Shown: positions 8,627-17,414 of the stretch, in pieces
How the letters are laid out: every line of letters begins with the position of its first letter
Position numbering within the stretch: the first letter of the stretch is position 1
NCBI GenBank assembly: GCA_030429625.1
Contig: JAUIFA010000003.1
Coordinates: forward strand, 44,898 to 108,897
Origin: Alphaproteobacteria bacterium
Lineage (GTDB): Bacteria > Pseudomonadota > Alphaproteobacteria > Rickettsiales > UBA8987
Reading direction: 5' to 3'
DNA length: 64,000 nucleotides
Position numbers and translations under genes: made by a program
The notes under the pieces: generated by a model
Database searches by the model: none
What the model was told of the DNA's origin: nothing
Seen by the model: the letters and a program-made list of their open reading frames with translations, nothing else

Positions 8627-8957
8627 AACCACCCCATCTACAATGATGACATAACAACATATACTACATGTATACACTACATGTAGTATACCACTGTGGG
8701 GTACATGTCAAACATTTTGTGTTTATGGGTAATTTTAATAACTTAAAGGGGGGGTAGGTACAGCAGCTATTGAGGTAAGGGGGGGTAGGGGGTATGATAA
8801 GCTACTGTACCCTGAATCGCCTGATGCGTTGATACGAAAAATACGATTCATTTCGTCATTGAGCTTACTTATAACATGGGGATAGATCAAAAGTCAACTA
8901 AATAAGTAAAAAAATTAACTAAAATTTTAAATAAATTAATAACTTGTTAGTAAAATA
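8627..8957. other. 331-bp spacer between the TonB-like gene and tpsB
   Basis: No gene was found. It contains the tpsB-proximal inverted repeat (8660-8690) and a G-rich section. A 13-base unit AAGGGGGGGTAGG occurs at 8746-8758 and again at 8777-8789, with a further G5 at 8788-8792. Around the second unit lies an inverted repeat: GGTACAGCAGCT (8757-8768) and AGCTACTGTACC (8800-8811) pair at 11 of 12 positions. The rest is AT-rich. Confidence 0.6.
8660..8690. promoter_or_regulatory. 13-bp perfect inverted repeat upstream of tpsB
   Basis: TATACTACATGTA (8660-8672) and TACATGTAGTATA (8678-8690) are exact inverted copies separated by 5 bases, 34 bases upstream of the tpsB start. Each arm contains the self-complementary core TACATGTA, so four half-sites are present. 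The position and symmetry suit an operator for a dimeric regulator, or a leader hairpin. The regulator is unknown. Confidence 0.5.
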
Positions 8958-9410
8958 CTAATTATTACTCCATGCTTCTGCTATTTTTTCTTTAAATATT
9001 TTGTCGATTTCCTGTAGATTTGAGGTGTTTTGCTTCTGTCTAAAGGCGATGGGTAGCATAAATTCAACCCTATCATTATTTTTTTCAAAATAGTTTTTGG
9101 GAGGGGCGGGAACAGGCTGGGCCGATTCAATCATTTTTTTGATAGATTCTTTTAAGGTTGGGTGTGCAGAATCATGCACAATTCGGTAATAGGGGACACG
9201 ACCGGACTTATCGATTTGAATGCGGATAATTACATCTCCTTCCAATCCGTAGAGTTTTCCAGAAACGGGATATTTTTGGAAACGTGCAAGATATTTTGTT
9301 AGTTTAGCTTCGTAACTTTCCTCTTGATGGCCTGCGCTATAGGCATAGGAGGTGGAGGATAGGAGAAACACCACCGCCATCACCGCTATAATGTAAGTTT
9401 TTGTACACAA
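8958..9410 (-). CDS. Periplasmic TonB C-terminal-domain protein
   Basis: 150 residues. An N-terminal signal peptide (about 1-25) is followed directly by a TonB C-terminal domain: a YPVSG segment, G-DVIIRIQID, SGRVPYYRIV, then a P-rich strand end. In TonB proteins this domain contacts TonB-dependent receptors; here the usual proline-rich spacer is missing and the N-terminus looks cleavable rather than an anchor. Translation probably starts at a TTG (9410) behind AAGAGG, with a nine-base spacing. A later ATG would remove the start of the signal peptide. No exbB, exbD or receptor gene is adjacent. It could be a cell-envelope TonB/TolA-like protein not tied to iron uptake. Confidence 0.75.
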   Translation of the reverse strand: MCTKTYIIAVMAVVFLLSSTSYAYSAGHQEESYEAKLTKYLARFQKYPVSGKLYGLEGDVIIRIQIDKSGRVPYYRIVHDSAHPTLKESIKKMIESAQPVPAPPKNYFEKNNDRVEFMLPIAFRQKQNTSNLQEIDKIFKEKIAEAWSNN

Positions 9411-9769
9411 TATACGTTACCTCTTAAAGTGATCATATCACGCAGCCATCGCAGATGCCAGAGGAAGTTTTTCTATCCAAATTACCATGTCCGTATTTTT
9501 TTATTCGTATTGTTGTTCTTTTGATGATGAATATCTCATCGGTTTCAATATCTATCACGACAGCTTGGTCACTACTAAACACCCCTACAACTAATAGCTA
9601 CATGGGGTAATAGTGTATTGTTCATGTGAGCATAACCCACATAGTAAAAAGAACAATCTATATTGTTTTTGATAATATATTTAAGAAGCAGCGTAAAATC
9701 TTGAAGATAGTTTAATTTTGTGTTATATTTTAAGGATATCTTATCTTTTACATTCTTGGTGGAGGGAAT
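9411..9769. other. 359-bp spacer, divergent promoters
   Basis: No gene was recognised. The right end holds a good sigma70-type promoter for the pseudopilin gene, and the left end holds the Shine-Dalgarno of the TonB-like gene. The middle is AT-rich with only short inverted repeats. Confidence 0.5.
9701..9729 (+). promoter_or_regulatory. Predicted promoter of the pseudopilin gene
   Basis: A -35 element TTGAAG (9701-9706) and a -10 element TATATT (9724-9729) are separated by 17 bases. They lie about 40 bases upstream of the ATG at 9770, which has its own GGAGGG ribosome site. Confidence 0.5.
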
Positions 9770-10990
9770 ATGAGTTTGAAGAAGAATGGCGGTTTTACGC
9801 TTATAGAGATGTCAGTCGTATTACTGATTATATCTCTTATTGTGGCTGGTTCTCTCTCAATTGGTGCCGATGTGGTGGAAACCACCCGCTTTAAAGAAAC
9901 TCAAGAACAGCTGGATGTAATTGAAGACGCAATCAACGATTTTTATGACCGAAATGGCCGTTTTCCTTGCCCTGCTTCGTTAACGGACGCTCGCGATGTT
10001 GCAACATATGGAGTGGAGGGAAGTAATTGTGATACCACCCCTGGCACCAATAATATTGCTACAAATGGGTATGTGGATGTTGATGGGGTAGCAGGTACAA
10101 CAAATGTACGTATTGGTGCCTTGCCGGTGCGGGCACTAAGTTTGCCGCTAAAATATATGAATGATAAATGGAAAAACCGCTTTACCTATGCGGTGGTAAA
10201 AGATTTGGCGCGGACAGCAGCCCTTGCAGCAGCTAATGATGGGGATATTGCGATTAATGATGGTATAGTGCCTACTAGCGTTATTACTCCTGCTAATGAA
10301 GGTGCGTGGGTGGTTGTTAGCCATGGTTCGGACAGTAAGGGAGCATATATTGCTTCAGGTTCAACTTCTGTTGCCACAGCATGTGATGCAACGGGCGATG
10401 CATTGGATGAGGAAAACTGTAATGAGGATTCTACGTTTACTTCCGCTCGTTTTAATAATGGTGATGTGGTCGCTAATTTCTTTGACGACATGGTGGTCTG
10501 GGGCATGCACGCACAAGACACAAAAGACCATTGGGTAGGCTATTACTTTTACGATGCAGATACGGGAGCTGTTGATCCGGTTGACTTAGAGGCTGGTGAT
10601 GTATCAGTACGTGGTGGTTATGCTTCCTCTTCGGCCAATGAATGGTTGGATGCGGATGGAGATGATAACTTAACTATTCCTGAGGGGGTAACAAAGCTTG
10701 AAGCCACTCTTTCAATAGCGTTGCCTACGGGAAAAAGCTGCTGGTTAGCAAATGATAACGGTGATACTTATGGCATAAGTATTTTTAACGATGAATACAG
10801 CTGTATTGATAACACAGGAGCATGTGATGATATTGTGGAACAGCAAAAAACAGCAAGTGGTATCATAGAACGAAACGATACGTATCCTGAAATATCATTA
10901 GATTGTAATGATGCAAGTACCAGACATGATGTGCATTTAACCCTCAAAGCTATTGAGTGCGATGTGGGTTGTGCGTATGCAGAGCAATAA
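9770..10990 (+). CDS. Prepilin-type protein (large pseudopilin)
   Basis: 406 residues with a class III signal: a basic leader MSLKKNGG followed by FTLIEMSVV and a single hydrophobic helix, so prepilin peptidase should cut between Gly8 and Phe9. Glu at mature position 5 is present. The region after the helix (NDFYDRNGRFPCPAS) resembles GspG/GspH-like pseudopilins. It then extends far beyond the normal 130-200 residues into an acidic, cysteine-containing beta-rich section of unknown role. The gene stands alone, with its own promoter and a GGAGGG ribosome site, convergent with argF. It probably belongs to a type IV pilus or type II secretion-like fibre, perhaps as a minor tip subunit. Confidence 0.8.
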   Translation: MSLKKNGGFTLIEMSVVLLIISLIVAGSLSIGADVVETTRFKETQEQLDVIEDAINDFYDRNGRFPCPASLTDARDVATYGVEGSNCDTTPGTNNIATNGYVDVDGVAGTTNVRIGALPVRALSLPLKYMNDKWKNRFTYAVVKDLARTAALAAANDGDIAINDGIVPTSVITPANEGAWVVVSHGSDSKGAYIASGSTSVATACDATGDALDEENCNEDSTFTSARFNNGDVVANFFDDMVVWGMHAQDTKDHWVGYYFYDADTGAVDPVDLEAGDVSVRGGYASSSANEWLDADGDDNLTIPEGVTKLEATLSIALPTGKSCWLANDNGDTYGISIFNDEYSCIDNTGACDDIVEQQKTASGIIERNDTYPEISLDCNDASTRHDVHLTLKAIECDVGCAYAEQ

Positions 10991-10997
10991 TAGCGGG

Positions 10998-11897
10998 CTA
11001 TTTTAGTAGGTTTAAGCACCAAAGCATGATGGCTTTTTGCATGTGCAGGCGGTTTTCAGCCTCATCAAAAACAACAGATTGTTCACCATCAATCACCGCA
11101 TCGGTCACTTCCTCTTCACGGTGAGCCGGCAGGCAGTGCATAAAGATTGCGTCACCTTTGGCGTGAGACATCAACTCATCATTGATTTGGAAACTTGCCA
11201 GTAATTCACGCTTATATTCAGCATTTTCATCGCCCATGGACACCCATGTATCCGTATTGACTGCATCGGCATCTTTAACTGCTTCTTTTGGGTCAGGAAA
11301 AAACTTAATATAGTCGCTGTTAGAAATATTAGGTGCCAGTTCCTCTGGTGTGGAAATATGCAGGAAGAATTTAAATTTTTCTGCTGCGTGCATCCAGCTA
11401 TTCGACATATTGTTGCTGTCACCCACCCAGGCAATGATCTTACCTTCAATATTGCCTTTATGTTCTTCAAAGGTGAGTATGTCGGTCATCACTTGGCACG
11501 GATGGCTATAATCCGTCAGTCCGTTAATCACCGGCACCGAGCCTTTTTCCGCCAGCAAAATCACCGTATCGTGTTTGTAGGTACGCGCCATAATCATATC
11601 CACATAGCGGGAAAGTACCTTTGCCGTATCCGATACAGTTTCCCCACGGCCAAGTTGAGAGCTGCTGCTGTCGATAAGAATAGCTTTGCCGCCAAGCTGA
11701 TTGATGCCTACCTCAAAAGAAACTCGTGTGCGGGTAGAGGATTTTTCAAAAATCATCGCCAGATGTTTGTGCTTTAGCGGCTCAATATGTTTGCCTTTTT
11801 TGAGATTCTTTTTAATCTCCACCGCATGCTTTAGCATCAGGCGTAAATCTTTTATATCAACTTTATCAATGTCTATAAAATGGTTATACTCGCTCAT
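10998..11897 (-). CDS. argF: Ornithine carbamoyltransferase
   Basis: Converts ornithine and carbamoyl phosphate to citrulline in arginine synthesis. The carbamoyl-phosphate motif STRTR and the ornithine-binding HCLPAHR motif are both intact, and the length of 299 residues is normal. I start it at the ATG at 11897, preceded by AAGGAG. A TTG 18 bases upstream is possible but overlaps the ribosome site. The ATG shares one base with the argD stop codon (TGATG), a sign of translational coupling in an argD-argF operon. Confidence 0.95.
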   Translation of the reverse strand: MSEYNHFIDIDKVDIKDLRLMLKHAVEIKKNLKKGKHIEPLKHKHLAMIFEKSSTRTRVSFEVGINQLGGKAILIDSSSSQLGRGETVSDTAKVLSRYVDMIMARTYKHDTVILLAEKGSVPVINGLTDYSHPCQVMTDILTFEEHKGNIEGKIIAWVGDSNNMSNSWMHAAEKFKFFLHISTPEELAPNISNSDYIKFFPDPKEAVKDADAVNTDTWVSMGDENAEYKRELLASFQINDELMSHAKGDAIFMHCLPAHREEEVTDAVIDGEQSVVFDEAENRLHMQKAIMLWCLNLLK

Positions 11898-13078
11898 CAC
11901 ACTAACTCCTTGCACAGAAATTCTATTTTCTCTATGGCTAGATCAATTTCAGACTCCAATACATTCAGTGGCGGGAAAATCCGCACCACATTTTCCCCTG
12001 CAGCCACAGTCAGCAAGTGCTTGCCCCGCAAACGCTGGACAAATTCCCTGCTGTCAAAGCCAAGGTTTTTTTCATTCACTTGAATTCCCGCCAGTAGGCC
12101 AATGCCTCTAGGTTCAATAAATATGCTAGGATATTTTTCAACCAGATCATCCAGTTTCTTGCGTAAATAATGCCCCATGGCGTTCACATGAGTGAGGAAT
12201 TGTTTTTGGGTTACAATATCAATCACCGTGTTGGCAATGCGCACGGCCATAGGGTTGCTGCCATAAGTCGAGCCATGTGTGCCGGCAGTCATGCCTTTGG
12301 ACGCTTCGTCGGTTGCCAAGCATGCCCCCACAGGGAAACCGCCCCCAATACCTTTTGCGGAAGAGAGAATATCTGGTTCAACCCCATAATGCTCATAGGC
12401 AAAGAATTTTCCTGTCCGTGAAATGCCGGTCTGGATTTCGTCTAAAAACAGTAACAAACCATGTTTATCGCACAAAGTCCTAACCCCTTGCATAAACTCT
12501 TGCGATATGGCCTTAATACCACCTTCACCAATGATCGGTTCTAGTAAAATACCGCCTGTGTTTTCAGTAATGGCGTTTTTTACGGCTTCTAGGTCATTAA
12601 ACGGCACAACATCAAACCCATCTGCCGCTGGCTCAAATCCTTCCATTACTTTAGGTTTTTGGCTGGCGGAAATAGTGGCAAGCGTCCGCCCATGGAAACA
12701 GCCTTCAAAGGTAATGATCCGGTATTTGTGTTTGTTGCCGTTGCTGTGATGATATTTCCGTACCATCTTAATGCCACATTCCACTGCTTCCGCCCCGGAA
12801 TTACACAAAAAGATTTTCTCGGCAAAGCTATTATCTGTTAATTTCTGTGCCAGTTCTTCTAAACCGTCAATCTGGTATAAATTGGAGACATGCCAGAGCT
12901 TGGCGGCCTGATCTTGCATGGCTTCAACCAATGCCGGATGCGAATGACCAAGACAGTTAACCGCAATCCCTGAAGCAAAATCAAGATATTCTTGCCCGTC
13001 CTTGGTATAGAGATAACTTCCCTTCCCATGGTCAAACATCAAGTCGCAACGGGCATAAACCGGCAAAATTGCAGACAC
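11897..13078 (-). CDS. argD: Acetylornithine aminotransferase
   Basis: Pyridoxal-phosphate class III aminotransferase that turns N-acetylglutamate semialdehyde into N-acetylornithine, and in many bacteria also acts in lysine synthesis. Seen in the sequence: GAEAVECGIKMVR, the FLDEIQTGISRTG segment with the cofactor aspartate, and SSAKGIGGGFPVGA carrying the catalytic lysine. The preferred start is GTG at 13078, six bases after GGAG, giving 393 residues; the TTG at 13090 lacks such a site. It is the first gene of argD-argF. Confidence 0.93.
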   Translation of the reverse strand: MSAILPVYARCDLMFDHGKGSYLYTKDGQEYLDFASGIAVNCLGHSHPALVEAMQDQAAKLWHVSNLYQIDGLEELAQKLTDNSFAEKIFLCNSGAEAVECGIKMVRKYHHSNGNKHKYRIITFEGCFHGRTLATISASQKPKVMEGFEPAADGFDVVPFNDLEAVKNAITENTGGILLEPIIGEGGIKAISQEFMQGVRTLCDKHGLLLFLDEIQTGISRTGKFFAYEHYGVEPDILSSAKGIGGGFPVGACLATDEASKGMTAGTHGSTYGSNPMAVRIANTVIDIVTQKQFLTHVNAMGHYLRKKLDDLVEKYPSIFIEPRGIGLLAGIQVNEKNLGFDSREFVQRLRGKHLLTVAAGENVVRIFPPLNVLESEIDLAIEKIEFLCKELV

Positions 13079-13147
13079 AATACACTCCAATCGTTAGTTG
13101 TTTACAGTTAGAAAACGCGCGGATTATTGCTCCAGAAGCATAAATTG

Positions 13148-13912
13148 TCAATTTTTAATACGATAACCAATGGAAATCAGCCGATAGACGATAGTAATTA
13201 ACACCAGGTTGGTCAGGCTAATAACTAACAGTCCATGACCATAATGCACGTCACCATGGCCAATCATGCCATAGCGGAAACCATCAATGGCATAAAAGAA
13301 CGGGTTAAAATGGTTTAAAGTCTGCCAAAATTCCGGTAATTGTTTGGTGGAATAAAATGTTCCGGACAAAAAGGCCAGAGGGGTAACGATGTAGCTGGTG
13401 ATAGCCGCCATTTGGTCAAACGTATCGGCAAAAATCCCTGCCAACATTCCCACCAATGCCATCATCATAGAAGCCAGAATGACAAAGGCAAACATCGCAA
13501 ATATATCATGAATTTCAGTGGTTACAAAAAATGATACTGCGAGAAATACCATCAGTCCCGCCGCAAAACCGCGGGTGATTCCTCCCGCGACCATTCCAAG
13601 AGTCATTTCTCCGGCGCTGATAGGGGGCATAAGATAATCGATAAACGTTCCAAGCACTTTGCCCATGATGAAAGAGGAGGAGGTGTTGGCAAAAGCATTT
13701 TGTAGAACGGTCATCATAATAAGACCAGGCACTATAAAGGTTTGGAACGGGATATCGCTGACAAAATTAACTCGATTGCCAATGGCAAGGGAAAACACCG
13801 CAAAAAACAGCATGGCGTTAACCATCGGCGCAACCAATGTCTGATTATACACCTTAAGAAAACGGTTAACCTCTCTAATATAAAGGGTTTGTAACCCAAG
13901 CCAGTTTATCAT
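13148..13912 (-). CDS. ABC-2 type transporter permease
   Basis: 254 residues with six predicted membrane helices and the ABC-2 permease pattern (PMVNAMLFFAVFSLAIG, FIVPGLIMMTVLQNAF, and a late loop ending FNPFFYAIDGFRYGMIG). Members of this YadH/NodJ-like family form the membrane part of exporters for polysaccharides, lipids or drugs and need a separate ATPase. No ATPase gene lies next to it, so the partner must be elsewhere. It starts 10 bases after the ssb stop with a weak ribosome site and may be co-transcribed with ssb. Confidence 0.85.
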   Translation of the reverse strand: MINWLGLQTLYIREVNRFLKVYNQTLVAPMVNAMLFFAVFSLAIGNRVNFVSDIPFQTFIVPGLIMMTVLQNAFANTSSSFIMGKVLGTFIDYLMPPISAGEMTLGMVAGGITRGFAAGLMVFLAVSFFVTTEIHDIFAMFAFVILASMMMALVGMLAGIFADTFDQMAAITSYIVTPLAFLSGTFYSTKQLPEFWQTLNHFNPFFYAIDGFRYGMIGHGDVHYGHGLLVISLTNLVLITIVYRLISIGYRIKN

Positions 13913-13922
13913 TCTTTTTCAA

Positions 13923-14390
13923 CTAAAACGGAATATCATCATCCAATTGGCTGTCCACAAAACTTTCAGCTTTACTACCAGCATTGCCTGCTTCGGCCGG
14001 TGCGGCTTGTGCATAACCACCTTCAGACGAGCCTTCATTTCTGCCGTCAAGCATGGTCAGTGTGCCATTAAAACCTTGCAATACGACCTCAGTGCTGTAG
14101 CGATCCTGCCCACTTTGATCCGTCCATTTACGGGTTTGTAAGGCTCCTTCAACATAGACTTTTGAACCCTTTTTAAGATAGTTCTTAGCGATGTTAACCA
14201 ACCCATCAGGAAAGATTACCACACGGTGCCATTCTGTTTTATCACGACGTTCTCCAGTGGTTTTATCCCGCCAAGAATCCGTTGTTGCTACACTAAGATT
14301 AGCAATTTCTCTTCCGTCTTGTGTGGATCTGATTTCAGGGTCTGCCCCCAAATTACCAATTAATTGTACTTTATTCAGACTGCCAGCCAT
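13923..14390 (-). CDS. ssb: Single-stranded DNA-binding protein
   Basis: 155 residues: an OB-fold N-terminal domain (about 5-110, with [13 protein letters not shown] and TEWHRVV), a flexible glycine/alanine-rich linker, and the acidic tail DDDIPF that recruits repair and replication enzymes. It covers single-stranded DNA in replication, recombination and repair. GGGAGA precedes the ATG. It is divergent from uvrA, a common alphaproteobacterial arrangement. I saw no alphaproteobacterial LexA box in the shared spacer. Confidence 0.96.
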   Translation of the reverse strand: MAGSLNKVQLIGNLGADPEIRSTQDGREIANLSVATTDSWRDKTTGERRDKTEWHRVVIFPDGLVNIAKNYLKKGSKVYVEGALQTRKWTDQSGQDRYSTEVVLQGFNGTLTMLDGRNEGSSEGGYAQAAPAEAGNAGSKAESFVDSQLDDDIPF

Positions 14391-14515
14391 AGAATTCTCC
14401 CACTTTTTTCAAATTTTTAATATAGGTCTTGCAGTAGTCGTTAAAACCTGTCAATAATACATACCCCTTTTTATTAGGAAATGGCAACACATTAATCAAA
14501 CGTGAAGGTTATTTA

Positions 14516-17392
14516 ATGGAAGAATTTATCAGTGTACGTGGTGCAAAAGAACATAACCTAAAAAACATTAATGTGGATATTCCGCGTAATAAGTTTGTGG
14601 TTATCACTGGTCTGAGTGGTTCTGGTAAATCATCCCTAGCGTTTGATACGATTTATGCTGAGGGACAGCGTCGTTATGTGGAGAGTCTTTCGGCGTATGC
14701 ACGACAATTTTTAGAGCTACAAAACAAGCCGGATGTTGAATCCATTACAGGGCTTTCTCCAGCCATTGCCATTGACCAACGCACCACATCGCGCAACCCG
14801 CGTTCAACGGTAGCAACTGTCACAGAAATTTACGATTACATGCGCTTGCTGTTTGCCCGCATTGGTATTCCGTATTCTCCTACTACAGGCAAACCAATTG
14901 AAAAACAATCAGCCAGTCAAATGGTGGATAAAGTCAATGAATTGCCTGACGGAACTAAGGTGTATCTGCTTGCACCAATTGTACGGGGTGGAAAAGGGGA
15001 ACATCGTAAAGAAATTCTACAACTGAAAAAGGCAGGCTATACACGGGTTAAAGTTGATGGTGTGGTCTATGACATTGATAATGTGCCGGAAGTGGACAAA
15101 AACCAGAAACACGATATTGAGGTGTTGGTTGACAGGCTTTCAATTTCTGGAGAGATGGGCAACCGTCTTGCCAGTTCTATCGAAACAGCACTTCGGGTCA
15201 GCAGTGGTCTGTTATATGTGGAAGTGGTGTCACTGCCTGAAGGGGCAAAGACTGACCATAAAAAAGGCGATATCCTGATTTTCTCTGAGCGTTTTGCTTG
15301 TCCGGAGTCGGGTTTTCAAATCACTGAAATTGAGCCGCGTATCTTTTCCTTTAACAGTCCTTATGGTGCGTGTCCTTCGTGTGATGGGTTGGGAACAGAA
15401 ATGTTTTTTGATCCGGGTGCCATTGTAACCGACGAAACTCTTACTTTAAATGAGGGGGCGATTGTTCCGTGGGCCAATTCACAGTCCAAATTTTTTGAAC
15501 AAACATTACGTGGGCTTGCCAAACATTATAAATTCGACCTTGATGAGATGTATTGCGAGCTTAGTGATGAAATCAAAGAGATGCTAATGTATGGCTCTGA
15601 GGCTGAGTCGGTAGAAATAGAATACGAAGATGGCTATCGAACTTACACAATTAATAAGCCTTTTGAAGGGATTATCCCAAACATTGAGCGCAGATATAAC
15701 GAAACAGACAGTGTTCGGGTGCGTGAGGATTTTGAGAAATATCAGAATTTAACGAATTGCCGTGCCTGTAAGGGTTATAGGCTCAAACCAGAAGTCTTGT
15801 GCATCAAAATCAATAAATTACACATCGGCGAAGTGTGTAAGATGACCATTGAAGATGTAAAAGTATGGCTGGATGATTTGCCCAATTACCTGAGTGAACA
15901 ACATAAGACAATATCCGAGCGTGTGCTACAGGAATTAATCCGCAGGGTAGGGTTTTTAAACAGTGTTGGGTTGGACTATCTTACCTTGTCGCGCAAATCC
16001 TCTACCCTTTCTGGTGGTGAAAGCCAGCGGATTCGTCTTGCCTCTCAAATTGGTGCGGGGTTAAGCGGGGTACTTTATGTGTTGGATGAGCCTTCCATTG
16101 GCTTGCATCAATGTGATAACGATAAATTGCTTAACACACTTAAGGGGCTAAAAGATCTTGGTAATACGGTGCTGGTGGTGGAACATGATGAAGATACCAT
16201 GCTTAAAGCAGATCATCTGGTGGATGTAGGGCCGGGTGCGGGCGTGCATGGTGGAGAAATTATTTCTCAAGGAACTCCAGCAGAAGTAATGAAAGATTCT
16301 AACAGCATTACCGGCCAATATTTGAGTGGTAAAAAATTTATTCCTATACCCAAAAGACGTAAAGTGGATTCTGAGCGGGTGATACAAATTAGAAATGCGA
16401 GAACCAATAATCTCAAAAATGTAGATGTGGACATTCCTCTGCGTAGTTTTTGTAGTGTAACGGGTGTGTCTGGCGGGGGTAAATCTTCGTTGGTCATTCA
16501 TACATTGTACAAAGCTATTTCCAAGCAGTTGAATGGGTCTAAAGCCATTCCTGGAGCGCACGATTCCATCGATGGGCTAGAATATATTGATAAAATAATC
16601 CAGATTGATCAATCGCCTATCGGGCGGACTCCACGCTCCAATCCTGCAACGTATGTGGGTGCATTTTCACCCATTCGTGACTGGTTTGTGGCATTGCCAG
16701 AGTCCAAAGCAAGAGGATATAAACCTGGACGCTTCTCGTTTAATGTTAAAGGTGGGCGCTGTGAAACATGTCAGGGTGATGGGCTGATTAAAATTGAGAT
16801 GCACTTTTTGCCAGACGTGTATGTGAAGTGTGATGCGTGTAATGGTGCGCGTTACAATCGTGAAACACTGGAAGTAAAATATAAAGACAAGTCCATTTCT
16901 GATATTCTACAAATGACAGTAGACGATGCGGTAGAATTCTTTAAGAAGATGCCGTTGGTCTACGATAAGGTCAAAGCCTTGCAGGATGTGGGTGTGGGTT
17001 ATATCAAGCTGGGACAGTCGGCTACCACACTTTCTGGAGGTGAGGCGCAGCGTATCAAGCTAGCCAAAGAGCTTTCAAAACGCTCCACCGGGCGCACCAT
17101 GTATATTCTCGATGAGCCGACAACCGGTCTGCACAGTGACGATATTTCTAAATTGCTTAGTGTGCTGCATAAGCTGGTAGATGCGGGAAATACAGTCATT
17201 GTCATTGAACATAATCTGGATGTAATCAAAACTTCAGATTGGATTATTGACATCGGTCCAAGCGGGGGAGCTAAAGGTGGTCGGGTTCTTGTGTGTGGTA
17301 CGCCCGAAGATGTGGCCAAAAACAAGGATAGCGTGACCGGAAAATACATTCAGCCTTTATTGGATGAAGCCAAAAAACACAAAGTTGCTTAA
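14516..17392 (+). CDS. uvrA: Excinuclease ABC subunit A
   Basis: 958 residues, the normal length. It is the damage-recognition ATPase of nucleotide excision repair and acts with UvrB. Two ABC modules are visible: Walker A motifs GLSGSGKS near residue 34 and GVSGGGKS in the second half, and ABC signatures LSGGESQR and LSGGEAQR. Two zinc-binding regions are present: CPSCDGLG in the first half, and CETCQGDG with CDACNG in the second. It is divergent from ssb; addB follows after 22 bases in the same direction. Confidence 0.97.
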   Translation: MEEFISVRGAKEHNLKNINVDIPRNKFVVITGLSGSGKSSLAFDTIYAEGQRRYVESLSAYARQFLELQNKPDVESITGLSPAIAIDQRTTSRNPRSTVATVTEIYDYMRLLFARIGIPYSPTTGKPIEKQSASQMVDKVNELPDGTKVYLLAPIVRGGKGEHRKEILQLKKAGYTRVKVDGVVYDIDNVPEVDKNQKHDIEVLVDRLSISGEMGNRLASSIETALRVSSGLLYVEVVSLPEGAKTDHKKGDILIFSERFACPESGFQITEIEPRIFSFNSPYGACPSCDGLGTEMFFDPGAIVTDETLTLNEGAIVPWANSQSKFFEQTLRGLAKHYKFDLDEMYCELSDEIKEMLMYGSEAESVEIEYEDGYRTYTINKPFEGIIPNIERRYNETDSVRVREDFEKYQNLTNCRACKGYRLKPEVLCIKINKLHIGEVCKMTIEDVKVWLDDLPNYLSEQHKTISERVLQELIRRVGFLNSVGLDYLTLSRKSSTLSGGESQRIRLASQIGAGLSGVLYVLDEPSIGLHQCDNDKLLNTLKGLKDLGNTVLVVEHDEDTMLKADHLVDVGPGAGVHGGEIISQGTPAEVMKDSNSITGQYLSGKKFIPIPKRRKVDSERVIQIRNARTNNLKNVDVDIPLRSFCSVTGVSGGGKSSLVIHTLYKAISKQLNGSKAIPGAHDSIDGLEYIDKIIQIDQSPIGRTPRSNPATYVGAFSPIRDWFVALPESKARGYKPGRFSFNVKGGRCETCQGDGLIKIEMHFLPDVYVKCDACNGARYNRETLEVKYKDKSISDILQMTVDDAVEFFKKMPLVYDKVKALQDVGVGYIKLGQSATTLSGGEAQRIKLAKELSKRSTGRTMYILDEPTTGLHSDDISKLLSVLHKLVDAGNTVIVIEHNLDVIKTSDWIIDIGPSGGAKGGRVLVCGTPEDVAKNKDSVTGKYIQPLLDEAKKHKVA

Positions 17393-17414
17393 ATTATATT
17401 TTAAATAGCACGAG

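Noticed and set aside
8813..8850. TGAATCG/CGATTCA inverted repeat
   Set aside because: Seven-base arms far apart; expected by chance in a spacer of this size.
14391..14515. Possible LexA (SOS) box between ssb and uvrA
   Set aside because: No GTTC-N7-GTTC direct repeat or GAAC/GTTC palindrome was found in the spacer.
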